Positions 38,056 through 50,213 of a DNA stretch of 64,000 bases are shown here, piece after piece; the first letter of the stretch is position 1, and each line of letters opens with the position of its first letter. This DNA is from Oxytricha trifallax (taxonomy: Eukaryota > Ciliophora > Spirotrichea > Sporadotrichida > Oxytrichidae), in the NCBI GenBank assembly GCA_000711775.1, contig ARYC01001378.1:1-64000 (forward strand), in the 5' to 3' direction. The notes beneath the pieces are model-generated. The model searched no databases. It had not been told where the DNA came from and was given only the letters and a program-made list of their open reading frames with translations. The position numbers were made by a program, and so were the translations under genes.

Positions 38056-39310
38056 ATGATAGGTGATTAAAGAACTGGAGACCGCCCCTAGTTATAATAT
38101 TACAACACTTATTAGTCCATCAATTCCAATAAAAGCCACTAATTCTAAGCTAGTAATAATGAGATGACAAGTGGTGGGAACAATATGAAATAATAATAAC
38201 AGTGGCAGCTCAATTAGAAATTTCACAATAATGGCATTAGCGGTAATTCCTATAATATTTATTAGAACCAGAGTAGCAACTTTAATTAATCAATGAAATA
38301 ACAATTCGCAAAAAACAACAGCGGTGGGTAGCCAACATACATTTACAGACCTAAACCTCAAAATAACAATAATCAGAATTAACAACAGCAATAAGTGCAA
38401 CAACAATCAAAGAACTAAAATAGTCTAAGTAATGATCAAAATACTAGCAATTTCTCGCAACTACGGCAGCAACAGTAATAATAGTAGCTAAGTAATGCGT
38501 TTTCAGCACAAAAGTTCTAACAATAGTTATAACACTAATAACTGTATAGTGTAATGTAAGTTCACAGATTCCTTCATCGTCAAGTGCGTAACAATAACAG
38601 TAACAAGAAACATCAAGTTAGGGAAGTTTCGTGATAGGTGACAATACCAGTATAATTTAGAATGAGCAACACAATAACACATTAAGTAGCTTTAGCGACA
38701 ATTAGTTCGACATGCTTGATAATGCACCTCTGGATTCTGGGATTGAATATGATTTTATATCTGAGACTTACTCCATGATCCCAAGGTTCAATGACTTTGA
38801 CCTAACTTGTACTAAAGACCCTTAACCAGGCTACTGATTACATTGAATACAGCACTTCAGATAAGAACGGTGCTTTCTAAAAGAACTTAGTGTGGTTAAT
38901 GGGAAGATAAGTTGATGGAAGCTTCGCTTAAACATCAAGTGATTTTGATGTTCTCTCAGAAGTTCCACAAAATATAAATGATCTCTACATTTACACCAAC
39001 CTTGTTGGATTTTACAAGAATGACGTATCAGTCAATGACGATCTCTCAGCTATCTTAGATAAACTTACTACTGTCTAAGAGAATGGTTATCTCTCTAATA
39101 CTGCTACTCCATTGACATATGACCCAGTATTTTTGTCACTTTCCATTCTTGCTTTGAAATTCTCCGGTGAAGACTACAGCGACTTGATTTAAACAATTGC
39201 CTCAAGACTTGTTAGCCACACTTAAAGTGGTAAGGTGTCAATTCCAGCTCTCATCTCAAACTACTTCTACACTCCATTCAATTCAGTAAAAGAAGCAATA
39301 AATGAGATTT
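38056..39310 (+). pseudogene. Gln/Asn-rich ORF with alpha/alpha-toroid-like domain, decayed
   Basis: ATG 38056 opens a Gln/Asn-rich stretch of about 165 codons, many of the Gln being TAA/TAG. The frame changes near 38545 and continues with GSFVIGDNTSIIQNEQ and APLDSGIEYDFISETYS. It changes again at a CCC run near 38815 (apparently one extra base). The third part reads NLVWLMGRQVDGSFAQTSSD, TTVQENGYLSNTATPLTYD and FLSLSILALKFSGEDY, ending at TGA near 39310. The repeated pattern of helix, Q-x-DG-S-F or Q-E-N-G-Y-L turn, helix resembles the alpha/alpha toroid of alpha-macroglobulin thiol-ester domains and prenyltransferase-like folds. That resemblance is from memory and unproven. A 17-nt intron (GTAATG...TTCACAG) could explain the first frame change, but is implausibly short. 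Confidence 0.5.
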
Positions 39311-39850
39311 TATGACTCTCTGGGAGAATATCAAGGATGTTATAGTTAGGACTATGATAGCAGGGTTACCAACTTTGCATCTTACATACCATTCTTTCCA
39401 GCCTAATGATTTAGAGAAAAGCTTTTAGAACCAGAGGAATACGCCAGGAGATATCTCTCCTCATGCAGACAAAATCGAAACCACTGAATAAACGAAATCG
39501 AAGAGGGCCATCTTTATCTTGTGACTGGCACCCAATCTACTACAAACTGGATCTTCCTCCCTCTTGTTAATGGACAATGAATCCTACCACAGTAGCAGAT
39601 ACACCAATAGCGTCCTGTAGAAGCTAAACGTACCCATACTCTTCCTGGGCCCCAACTAGTACGACATGGCTCCAGTGGAAAAAGCATTCAGGTTCATCAA
39701 GTGCCGCGACCTCATTCCCATGCTCTTGCCTTTATCTACGAAGTAAGATACCTCCCTTAATAAGCTATAGGAAGCAGCAGCGGCGCAATGCGCAGGCCCT
39801 GGCTGTGCAGCTCTCACACTTTGACATGCGGTGGCTCACCGGCGCGTTCG
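39311..39850 (+). pseudogene. Second DD34E IS630/Tc1-type transposase, 3' remnant
   Basis: One frame contains LLLMDNESYHSS (Asp codon 39573-39575) and NQYDMAPVEKAF (Glu codon 39678-39680), with exactly 34 residues between Asp and Glu, as in the intact-looking transposase at 9.0-9.15 kb. Between them KLNVPILFLGPN matches the strand before the Glu block. Upstream frames read RFYDSLGEYQGCYSQDYDS and NEIEEGHLYLVTGTQSTTNW with two or three in-frame TGAs. The first catalytic Asp was not found. Downstream the product ends in an Ala/Cys-rich tail. The sequence is much richer in G+C than the first transposase, so this is a different, old copy or a captured fragment. Confidence 0.6.
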
Positions 39851-39899
39851 CATGCTCTTTGGTCGATGCCCTGAAGCATCTGAGCCTGCAGGCTGTCTG

Positions 39900-40848
39900 A
39901 TACTATAATTGATTCTGGTTTTGGCCACCCAATCTGCGAAATCACGAATCACCCTTACTCTATTAAAAGTGCCAAAACCCCACCATTCGTATTCGAAGTT
40001 TATCTCAGCCTGGGAAACAATTGTCTGTGTCGTAGATTAGAGGACGATGCGTCTTTTCAAGGGCTCTCGAATGACTATCTTTGCTGGTCCCCATTTGCGT
40101 TTTTACCCTAGAATTCATCTGCAACACTGATTTGGTAAGTTAGGCAAACTTTTAATACTAAAATATTTAATAGGCCAATTAAAGTTTAATTCCCAATATT
40201 TAAAATCTAATACGCCCTATTAAAATTATAATTAATTTTAAATATAAAACTTTGATATTAGAAATGGAGTCAAGCTCAGATCAAAGCAAGGGTCCACAAC
40301 AACAGATCCAGCAGCAAGCACCACTTGGCAAGGGAGAGGCCTCCAAAGTGAGAGACATCCTAGAAGTAAAGGTGATTAGGAACGCCATTCACGCCAAGGT
40401 CATGTATGAAAACGATCCTCGAGGAAAGGCAGTGTGGGTGGAGCACTCGAAGCTGATGTATGCATGTGATCGAGCCAGAGTTGAGTCTTTTGCCATTAAG
40501 AAGAAGCCAGGGCTCCATGACCACCCCTACTGGAACATCTACACGGGAGCACGCTCAGATCGAGACAGGTACGATACATCTAATTCAAGGGATATGGATG
40601 ATTATGACAGCAGTTTGCTAGATTCTAAGAAGGTTGGTGTGAATAGAAACTCTCATGAGTTGGCGGGTCACCAGCAGGAGGAGGAATGCAAGGGACAGAA
40701 GGAAGATGACAGCATGAGTGACGAAGAGAAAGAGCAGCCTAAGCAGAGCCAATTTTTTCATCAATATAACCAAGAGACTAGAACTTTGCTCGACTCTCTC
40801 AAGAATTACCAAATCGACTACCACATTGCTCTAGACTTAAATTTATAA
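39900..40848 (+). CDS. GC-rich unknown gene, possibly two MDSs joined by a TGAT pointer
   Basis: Segment 39900-40131 reads GFGHPICEITNHPYSIKSAK, then LCRRLEDDASFQGLSND and CWSPFAFLPQNSSATLI. TGAT occurs at 40128-40131 and 40253-40256; joining there removes 125 bp of AT-rich DNA and continues in frame into LEMESSSDQSKGPQQQ. The second segment (ATG 40264 if it is a separate gene) is open even in the standard code to TAA 40846-40848: RNAIHAKVMYENDPRGKAVW, a His/Tyr-rich LHDHPYWNIYTGA, then acidic and Gln-rich. All 16 Gln codons are CAA/CAG, unlike every neighbour. G+C falls sharply right after 40848. With TGA as the only stop the frame runs on to 41042, so either an MDS ends near 40845 or the TAA really stops translation. 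Family unknown. Confidence 0.55.
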
Positions 40849-42577
40849 ACACAAGTAATATATTCTTTGTTGATTAATTGTTCATTCTTAAAATTCGATC
40901 AAATTTTACTCTTGGGGTTTTATATTACTTAACAATAAAAATATAAAAACATAAGCGTTTTATCGCTAATATATAAGATTTAAGCAAAATAAAAAACTCA
41001 ACTACTGTTGCTTGAATATTAGTAAACTAAATTTGACACAAAATGATTGTAAATCTAATGAATTCTGAAATTATGAACGAGAAATTAATATGAAATTTAT
41101 GCTGAAAATAACGAGTAAAATGAAATTTTAAGACTACATCATATTAATTTTATTATAAATTCTTAATTAAATTATATGATTATGAATCATTCATTTTTAA
41201 TCTCAATCACTGAATTCATTTTACCAATCTCTGGCAAATTTATCCTTTTTTTAAGTGATATTCTAGGTAAACCTGTTTTAGATTGTAAATATACAATTTA
41301 ATTTTAATTTTTACTTTTTAGTATAATTACTATATAGGTATGACGCTAGTAAAGCTACTTTGTGTTAATATAATGTTAATGTAAAATATGTTTAATTGCC
41401 AAAATTATACCAACTCTTGCATTAAATTTAATATATAAACTGATTCTAATAATTTATAAACCTCAAGAAATAGATAAAATTAGAATTAACACAAATATAT
41501 TGATATTACTAAGCAGTGGTTAAATTTGGAAAATTTCTAATTAATTGATAAAAGTTATTACAAAATGTCAAAATTATATAATTCTAATAGGTTGAACTAT
41601 TTTCATTATAATAAGTTCAAGGATACTGCTAGTTATCTAAATAGTATGAATAAGCTTTTGTTTATAACTTATCTCTCATTAATATAATCTTCACATCTTT
41701 GTATATACACCAATTAATTTATATTTTATTTTCAATAATTACTCATTATTATTGTATTTAATTTAAAAGGATTTATAAAAAGAACTGTTTAGGGCAATTA
41801 ACTTTTAGAGTTAATGTAAACGATAACATTATATCTATGTGAGTTGTATTAATTATTCATTTTTAATTAATGCATTTCAAAACATAGCTTTTATGTTTAT
41901 TTTATATCTAAATATACCATATATAGTGTCCAATTAAAAGTTAATATGTTAGTTTAAAATATTAAATAAATCGTTTCATCCAGTTAATTGAAATATTTAT
42001 ATGACATATTTATAAAAGAATCTAACGTAATACACAAAAAAATCATATAAAATACTAATAATAACAATTATAATAATTTTCAAATGTATTTTATAAAGTA
42101 TATATTTAATAGCAGATAGGTGATACTAATGGAAAAGTTTATGTTGAATTCTCAATCTAAAAATTATGCTAAAATGCTTTATAAGATTATTTTTATATCA
42201 TAAAATATATTTTAATATTTATTAGGTATATAAAATATAAATATAATTTGACATATAATTTTAATATTTATATAATAATACTTTTGATTCTGAAAATTTT
42301 AAAAACAAAAAATAAATAATTAAAATTTATTTCATTACTCAAATAACGGAATAAAAATTTCAGTTTAATTAAATTTGAAGGTGTTATAGAAGATAAAAAA
42401 ATTAATTTATTAAAATCAAGATTTATTTATATTATAATAGAATTTAATTTACAATAAAATAGGAGATTTAAATTCTATTGGAAATATGAATTATTTTATA
42501 TTTATAAAATTATATTAAAATTTATTAAATATTAAAATCATTCTAATCTCAAATTAAAAATGATTAAAATTCAACTA
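40849..42577. other. AT-rich DNA without a supported gene
   Basis: No coding-like patch or long inverted repeat seen. The composition change at 40849 is abrupt. Confidence 0.4.
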
Positions 42578-42999
42578 TTATTGTAGGAATACATTCGAAT
42601 TTGGAAAATTAATTAAAAATAAATAAATATTAAATCATAATCGTGGCGGTTAAAGTTGACCAATTTAACCGATCTTGGGCTCATTCGATAGAGAATTCAA
42701 AATTAGCTGGACTTTATTATCGGCGGTACTATTTTATTGCATCAAGGGAGCGAGATAACTCGACTTTAATGTGAAGGTATAACTTAATGAATTTAGTTGT
42801 GTTTAATTAAAGTCGAGTAATCTCACTCCAGGGATGCGATAAAATAGTACCGCCAATAATAAAGTCCAGCTAATTTTGAATTCTCTATCGAATGACCCCA
42901 AGATCGGTTAAATTGGCCAAATTTAACTGCCACGATTTTGATTTAATATTTATTTATTTTTAATTAATTTTCCAAATTCGAATATATTCCTACAATAAT
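42578..42999. mobile_element. Palindromic MITE, TTGTAGGAATA family
   Basis: Ends are TTGTAGGAATACATTCGAA and its complement. The arms (about 170 bp) are near-identical up to GGCGGTACTATTTTAT, and the centre is about 75 bp. The copy at 63341-63759 is the same design base for base over long stretches. Non-coding; presumably mobilised by a TIR-recognising transposase in trans. Confidence 0.8.
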
Positions 43000-43034
43000 A
43001 TATTTACAGTAGATCGCATAATTTTAAATAAACA

Positions 43035-43925
43035 TAGATGTTCTAACAAGACCCTTCTACCACATTCTCTTCAACCAAAACCTTTCCCTTCAATTTTTTT
43101 AATTATTTTATTATCCATTAACCTAAAATATGTTTAGATTTTATAACTTAAATTTATACTCTGCGGGCTACTGTTGCAAATAATTTCAATATTTGATAAG
43201 ATTCTCAAGATCCGTTATTTTTAAAGATTTAATGACCCACTAAAAATAATTATATTAAATTTACTTTTTTTTTTTTGATTCATTTTTATATATGACATCA
43301 ATTAATTTCGTCTCAAATCTCTTCATGTCTTAAATAATCTTCCATAGAAAAATATTAATATTAATTATTAGTGTGATAGTTTATAAATTTATTCTATATT
43401 CAATTCTTATTTAATTCTACAAACTCTGGTATATCCTAGTCTTAAAGGTTAATTTATATGTTTTTAATTTCCATTAAATTATATTAGGAAAGCAAATCAA
43501 TTATCCTTTGTATTGATTTAATAAAAATCAAAGAAGAGTTTGTAGAATTAAATAAGAATTGAATATAGAATAAATTTATAAACTATCACACTAATAATTA
43601 ATATTAATATTTTTCTATGGAAGATTATTTAAGACATGAAGAGATTTGAGACGAAATTAATTGATGTCATATATAAAAATGAATCAAAAAAAAAAAAAGT
43701 AAATTTAATATAATTATTTTTAGTGGGTCATTAAATCTTTAAAAATAACGGATCTTGAGAATCTTATCAAATATTGAAATTATTTGCAACAGTAGCCCGC
43801 AGAGTATAAATTTAAGTTATAAAATCTAAACATATTTTAGGTTAATAGATAATAAAATAATTAAAAAAATTAAAAAAATTGAAGGGAAAAGGTTCGGTTT
43901 GAGAGGATGTGGAGTTTTATTGATG
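43035..43925. repeat. Palindrome, arms about 395 bp
   Basis: Arms 43035-43430 and 43528-43925 are near-identical inverted copies with a spacer of about 97 bp. The outer ends (CTACCACATTCTCTTCAACC) are GC-richer. Design is like 61496-62367. Confidence 0.85.
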
Positions 43926-45642
43926 GGATCTAGGTTAGTACACATAGATTATCTTTAATGAAATAACAAAAAACATTTTTAATGATGTATCTTAATAGCT
44001 TTTTAAGCTCATATTTCGAATAATATTAAACAACCAGATAGTCAGGTAATGGCAAGTAAAAACGAATTAAATATAATATCTTCCAATCATAGAGTATTCT
44101 TAAATACTTAAACATAAATTATTCAATAAACTATCAGCTGTCTTGTCATAAACTGAATAATTAGTTAATTTTATACTCTAGAAAAATGCTGGGTAGAATT
44201 GCTTTTTTTTAATTATTTACAGTCATTAATTGGTTCTGCTATTTATCTTAAACTTTATAAAAATTTTTTTTTAAAGCTTATTGATCTGTTATTTCTTTTT
44301 ATATGAAGCTTAAGATAAAAATATTCCAGTGCTTTCTAATATTTTTGCTTCAGTTGTCGAATATCTTCATATCTTCACCATTAAAAATAGTTTCTAGCTT
44401 TATCCTATCGAGCTTTCTGATGTTATTAACTTAATTCATTTAAGACTTCTGAAACTTGAATTTAAAATTAAAATAGTTGTTCTATAATTTATTTGATTTT
44501 CTTCCGCAAAAACAGATTTAGGAATCAATCCAAAGCACCCCAAAAATCTAAAAAATTATCCCTATATCTTAATATTATTGTTAAGAAATTATCATGAACA
44601 AATGTAATAGTTTCTATAGCCTAAAGCTCAAAAAGTTTAATTATAAAAGTTTAACTTTATAAAAATATAGAAGCTAGAAGATTTTATCCTAAGTAAAACA
44701 ATGTTTTGTCCTATAAAAATCATACAATCATAAATTTAAATATTTTAATTTAAAATGAATTAGAAAAAGTCCAATACTGCTCATTATAAAATTTTGGAAT
44801 ATAAATTTGAATTATACGTATCAGAATTTATATTTAATTTTTGAATTTCTAAAATTCTATTGATTTATAATATTAGTTTATAAATATACTTTAAGTATAA
44901 TTCATGCTAAGGTTACAGAATCTTTAAGTTATAATGATAAGTATTTAGATAATTAATTAAATTTTATAAACTTATTATTTATATATTTTTTACCAAATTA
45001 TTAAATATTAGATAAATAAAAATATATTATTGATAAAATACAAAAGATTAGGAATAAATAAAAGTTTAATAAAAGACAACTGATATAAAATTGATAAATT
45101 TAAAAGTTTTTTTAATTATACGCGAAAAGTCTTTAAAAATGCGATAAAAAAGTGCAAATATACTTAGTGTATTACTAACTGTCAGTAATTAATTCTTGAC
45201 AATATCAATTATTTTAAGTTTTTCAAAATTGTTTATTTCAACGAACAACTGAAATGTGAGCATTATTTAAGTAATATCCTATAAATTATGAACTTAATTA
45301 TATAAATACAAAAAACACTATTAGGTTAATCTATATTGAATTGATAGTTGCCTAATTTAGAATGAATTTGTTATCAACTATAAAGTTTCCAACTCAAATT
45401 TATGGATGATTTTCTTAAAAATAGTCTTAAAAGTGAATAAGTGACTTAAATAAATATTTTTAGATGGGATAAATAGAATTAATGGAGATATACTTACTTA
45501 AATAGCATGATATTGATATTAACACTCAAATCCATTTTTTTATATTTATCAATATAATATCAGTTTATATTAAATTTAACATTACTCTTAATTTTCAATT
45601 ATACATGCTTAATATATAAGGCAAATATTTATTTAATTTTTT
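43926..45642. other. AT-rich DNA, possible decayed 5' part of the channel paralogue
   Basis: No segment could be aligned with confidence to the channel MDSs of 31.6-34.1 kb, though by position the paralogue's 5' half should lie here. No palindrome seen. Confidence 0.3.
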
Positions 45643-46271
45643 TGGCTAGCAGGTCACACACCCCCCCCCCCTCATAATGAACTATTTTCTTTTTGTAGTA
45701 TTGTAGAGTTATTGACCTGAGCAAGATTGTTAAAAGCTTCTTTTGCTTGCGAGCAATAGTTTTCGAGCTACGACCAAAACTAAGGTTCATTTTTATACAT
45801 AAAACATCATAAAAATAGTCAAAAATGTAAAATATTTATTGCATCTATATTTTATTTAAAATCATTTTTTATGTGTTTTTGTCTTATTCTGAGCTAAATA
45901 ATAATTATTGAAGTAATATTTTGAAAAGTAGAAATTTTATCAAGAAATATATTATATTGCTATAACTATTAAATATTAACAAAAATTTCTACTTTTCAAA
46001 ATATTGCTTCAATAATTATTATTTAGCTCAGAATAAGACAAAAACACATAAAAAATGATTTTAAATAAAATATAGATGCAATAAATATTTTACATTTTTG
46101 ACTATTTTTATGATGTTTTATGTATAAAAACAACTTTATTTTGAAATAGCTCGAAAACTATTGCTCGCAAGCAAAAGACACTTCTAACAATCTTGCTCCG
46201 CGTCAAAAACTCTACAAGACTACAAAATGAAAATAGTACATTATAAGGGGGGTGTGTTTGATCTGCTAGCC
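45643..46271. repeat. Palindrome of the CAATAGTTTTCGAG family, with C11 run
   Basis: Arms 45643-45937 and about 45980-46271. The left end holds an 11-C run at 45661-45671 where the right end has only a short G run. The family motif matches 32635-33250, and both copies lie upstream of a channel gene at a similar distance. Confidence 0.8.
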
Positions 46272-46619
46272 ATTTATTTTATTTAACATACTTTATAGTT
46301 CATAGTAACGAATTTAGGCTTTTAGTGGGAATAATGTATATATCATTATTTTGCTCTATTGTAGATGTAATAATAAATATAATAATTATATAATCAATAA
46401 TATTTATATGAAATTTACAGTATATCAATAATTAATAGAAAAATAATATGTGAAAATATCCTTCATTTGATCACAATTTTTTGTGTTTACTTACTAAAAA
46501 TTTTTAAAGTAACTTTATTGCAGTTAATTAAAAATAAATTCTACTATATGATGAATTAAATTTTATCATTAAATTTTTTTCAATGAATTAGACTTAAATA
46601 GGAATATTACTTTGAATTT

Positions 46620-48670
46620 AATAATTGTACTAATTGAGATTATTTATGGTAACATGGATTCGATATATAAATTGCTAAAGATAAGTCCAGGAATAAAAAA
46701 GTAGAATACGATGGATTAACTTCTTTTTACCAAAATATTCATATTTAATACTCTCAAACTTTTATTTATAAATTAGTTTAATCTAGTCTTACAATTTTAT
46801 AAATTTAATTATAAATAATTTTTTCTTCATAAATTTATTTAAATTTATGTACATTAGATATTATATTATGTCATTCAAAGCATCTATGGGTGAATTTTAG
46901 TTTGGCAGCTTCTACTAATAAGAAGACACACATATTATCTTTGCATGAGTCTAAAAAATAAAATAAAAATCTATCACAAATTAAATTGAGTTTAAACTGT
47001 GAAAAAGTAAACATAATTCAAGATAAATTAAAATAATCTAAATTTTTATTATTATTGTGTAATAATAATTTAGTATAAATAGATTATGGCATTATCTCTA
47101 ATTGTTGATTGTACAAATTTATATTAAAAACTCTTACTGATACATTTAGAAAATTAATAAATCTTATTAAATTTTCTAGATGATAGTTTTCCTATTTTGT
47201 TTGAGTAGCATTAGTATCAAAAGTCCAGTTCTTGAACATTATCTTGCTTAATTTATTATTCCTGCCTTTTCATTCTTATGAGAAAGCAATCATCCTATAT
47301 TTATAAATAATACTTCGAAAATAATTAATAAGATATGAAAGTATTTATTTATTAAATAAAGAAGTTGGTAGCAAAATCATATAGAATAAAAGAACAGCAA
47401 TTTAATAGAGACAGTCATACTTAAATGAAGTAGATTCTTAAAATCAATAATACTTCCTAAGTATTTAGTTATATTGATGATAATCAAAGATATAAACTCA
47501 AAATTCTTAATATAATCGACGCTTCTTCCTTTGTAAATATAAATTAGAATATTATCTGTAAATGATTTCCTTAAACGGAATTTACAGTTTAATCCATTAT
47601 ATTTAATTATTTTATATGATGAGCAAAATTATTTTTATTTAATTTTTTTTCAATTAATAGTTTTTTTAATACTTTCTAGTAAACTTTGCTTCTGTATATA
47701 ATCTTTTATTTTATTTATTAGATCGCATGAAAAATTATATTAATACAAAAACAATAAAAATAAGAAGTACAATAATAACAAATTATAAAAAATGTAATTT
47801 AATTCAACATTAAAATTAATTTAACAAATACTACTATAACAATAGAAAATATTTCTCTTTAATTTTACATATTACTTTAAATAAGAAAAAAATGAATTTG
47901 TTGGTTTTGAATGGCAAGGATTTGTAAAGAATATTACAAGCCGAAAATATTTATAAGTATTTTTATAATTAATTTAGTTTTTATTGAAAAATATAAATGA
48001 AAAGGTATTATCACTAATTTTTCAGATTATTAAAAATATCTTTTAATTCAATATTAATATTTAGTAATAAATATTTTATATTTTATTATTCCTAAGTTGA
48101 ATTAATATTTAAAAGTTATATAAATTAAATTTTCAAGTCTCCTATATTTATTATCTATATATACATAAAATATTGTAGGTTTTATGAGATTAAATATTTT
48201 CATTACTTTTTATAAATGTGTATTTTAAAAATTAAATTTACAATATATTTATTTTTTATCATATCTATTATACCAAATAATAATGCTAGAAATATTTATT
48301 TTATCAATATTAAAGTATAAGTTATATCTAGAAAAAAACAACTGAACCAATAAAATATAGACGCTATATAGGTAATTAAATTGGTAGATATTATTAAATA
48401 TCAATAATTATCATTATTATGGATTATATTAGAAATTTAATTTAATTACACAAATGAAGAAAGTTTTAAGCAATAAAAGTGATATTGTTTTAATTTAAAA
48501 CATTTAAATTAAAGTATAAATTTATGGGATTTGATTAAGAAAACTGTCTATTAGAATCACATAAAAAATTTTTATTCAGAACAAAAAATTCTGCAACATT
48601 TTAAAGCTGTTGAATTTACAGTTAAAATTTACAGATTATCTCAAAAAAAATAAGATCAAATCATCATGAA
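46620..48670 (+). pseudogene. Decayed tandem paralogue of the TRP/polycystin-like channel
   Basis: Segments matching the intact gene appear in the same order: KVEYDGLTSF (46710), MSFKASMGEFQFGSFYQQED (46868-46950), FLNIILLNLLFLP (47230), KKLVAKSYRIKEQQF (47365), FEWQGFVKN (47900) and SEQKILQHFKAVEF (48580). The Trp codon after IIFA is a TGA here, and the pore and S6 sequences are degraded, so no functional channel is expected. An IES with a TGAGT pointer (46946-46950 and 47202-47206) interrupts a position that is continuous in the intact gene. IESs at the KVMQK and EWQGF positions seem shared. Confidence 0.7.
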
Positions 48671-50213
48671 TAGGATATTTTTATTATCAATATAATGCAA
48701 TATATATATTTAGATTAAATTTTTCAAACTAATTGACTTATTTAAAAAACTGCTATCTATTGATATTTATAAACTTGTATTTATACAGGATAAAAAATTT
48801 TGTTCTTAAGTAAAAATTAATATTTTTTTATCAAACTCAGCAAAATAATATCATAAGCACTTTATTTATATTATTTTTTTATGTTGATTTATTATAGATT
48901 ATTTATTATTATTTAAAATTAATCACTCTTAATATTAATGAATGGCAAATTTGAAATAATATTATAGTACAAATGACTTGTTCATAAATAATTATAAAAT
49001 AGCAATGATGTGAGAAAAGCCAATAGTTGAGTGCAAAAGAGATGAAAATGTATGTGTTAATTTAATTTTTTAATGATAAAATTTCTCATTAAATTGAATC
49101 CTAAGTATCTTAGATCAATCATATCTAAACAAATGGTTTGTTAAACCGATTTAGTTAATAATTTTTAATTTAAAATAAAAATTTATTAATCAAACTTGGT
49201 TGATAGTTTAAATATAATAAGATAAATATTACTTTAATAAGATCATAGAGTTAAGTAGATTTTGTAAAATAATATAAGTTAATTAAATTAAATATTTTTT
49301 TTTCTTAGATGTTAAAACTACTACTGTTTCCATATTTTATATAATCTTTCCTCGAACTAATTTCATTCTATTATATATTATTTAAATTTAAAAAGAAACC
49401 ACTTAGGTAAAATGTAATTACTTATTTACTCATAATTACTCAACATGGTAGGATGTATATAGTACAATAAAAATAATCTTCAATAATTTAAGTGTAATTT
49501 CTTACTTTTACTCTTAAATTTATAATTAGCAATTTAGTCCAGTCAAAATTGAGGGATATACTCTAAGATCGATTTAAATTTAATTTTTCCATTTAGAATT
49601 GAATTTTGTAGTGGTTTGAAATTAGAAATATGTTATATATTTCTAACTGCATATTAAATCTTTTATTAAAAGTTGCATATTTTTTATAGATACTTAATAA
49701 AATATTGATAAAATATGCCTTCTAAAATCAAATTATATTTTAACATATACTCTTACACCTATTTATTTATTGATAATGACTCATTATCTTATTAAAGATT
49801 TAAATATTTCTTAGCCTTAAATAAATATACATAATATTTCATTAGAAAATTATGACTTCTTATCCAACAAACCCTACTGAATATTTTATATTGTTATAAA
49901 TAACAATATTTAAATTATAAATTATTTGAGAAATGAATTTTTATATAACATACTTTGGAGAGATTATTTATATTAAATATTTAAATTTAATATTTTGAAA
50001 TATTTTTTAGTATTGTTTAATAAATTATAGATGATATCAATATTAAAAGGTGTATTACTTTTTTTTTATTTATTCGAAATAAGTTGCTGTTTATAACAAA
50101 GCTGTTAGATTAATTGAGATAGATATATTTTTTTATTTAGCTTTAGTATATTTAATAATTCTTCAAATTTATATAAAGACATATACGCACATTATTTTAA
50201 AACGTTCATAAAA
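48671..50213. other. AT-rich spacer before the 13-MDS gene
   Basis: No coding-like patch or long palindrome seen. Any promoter of the next gene would be at its right end, but no motif can be named. Confidence 0.4.

Noticed and set aside
38540..38560. 17-nt intron explaining the first frame change of the island ORF
   Set aside because: It is far shorter than the good 29-nt intron at 9203, the ORF has other frame changes that no intron explains, and a simple indel is likelier.
39400..39570. TGA read as Trp (which would open the frame)
   Set aside because: Both IES-interrupted genes and the 24.7-25.1 kb ORF end naturally at TGA, and the frame opened by TGA-as-Trp is out of phase with the DD34E motifs.
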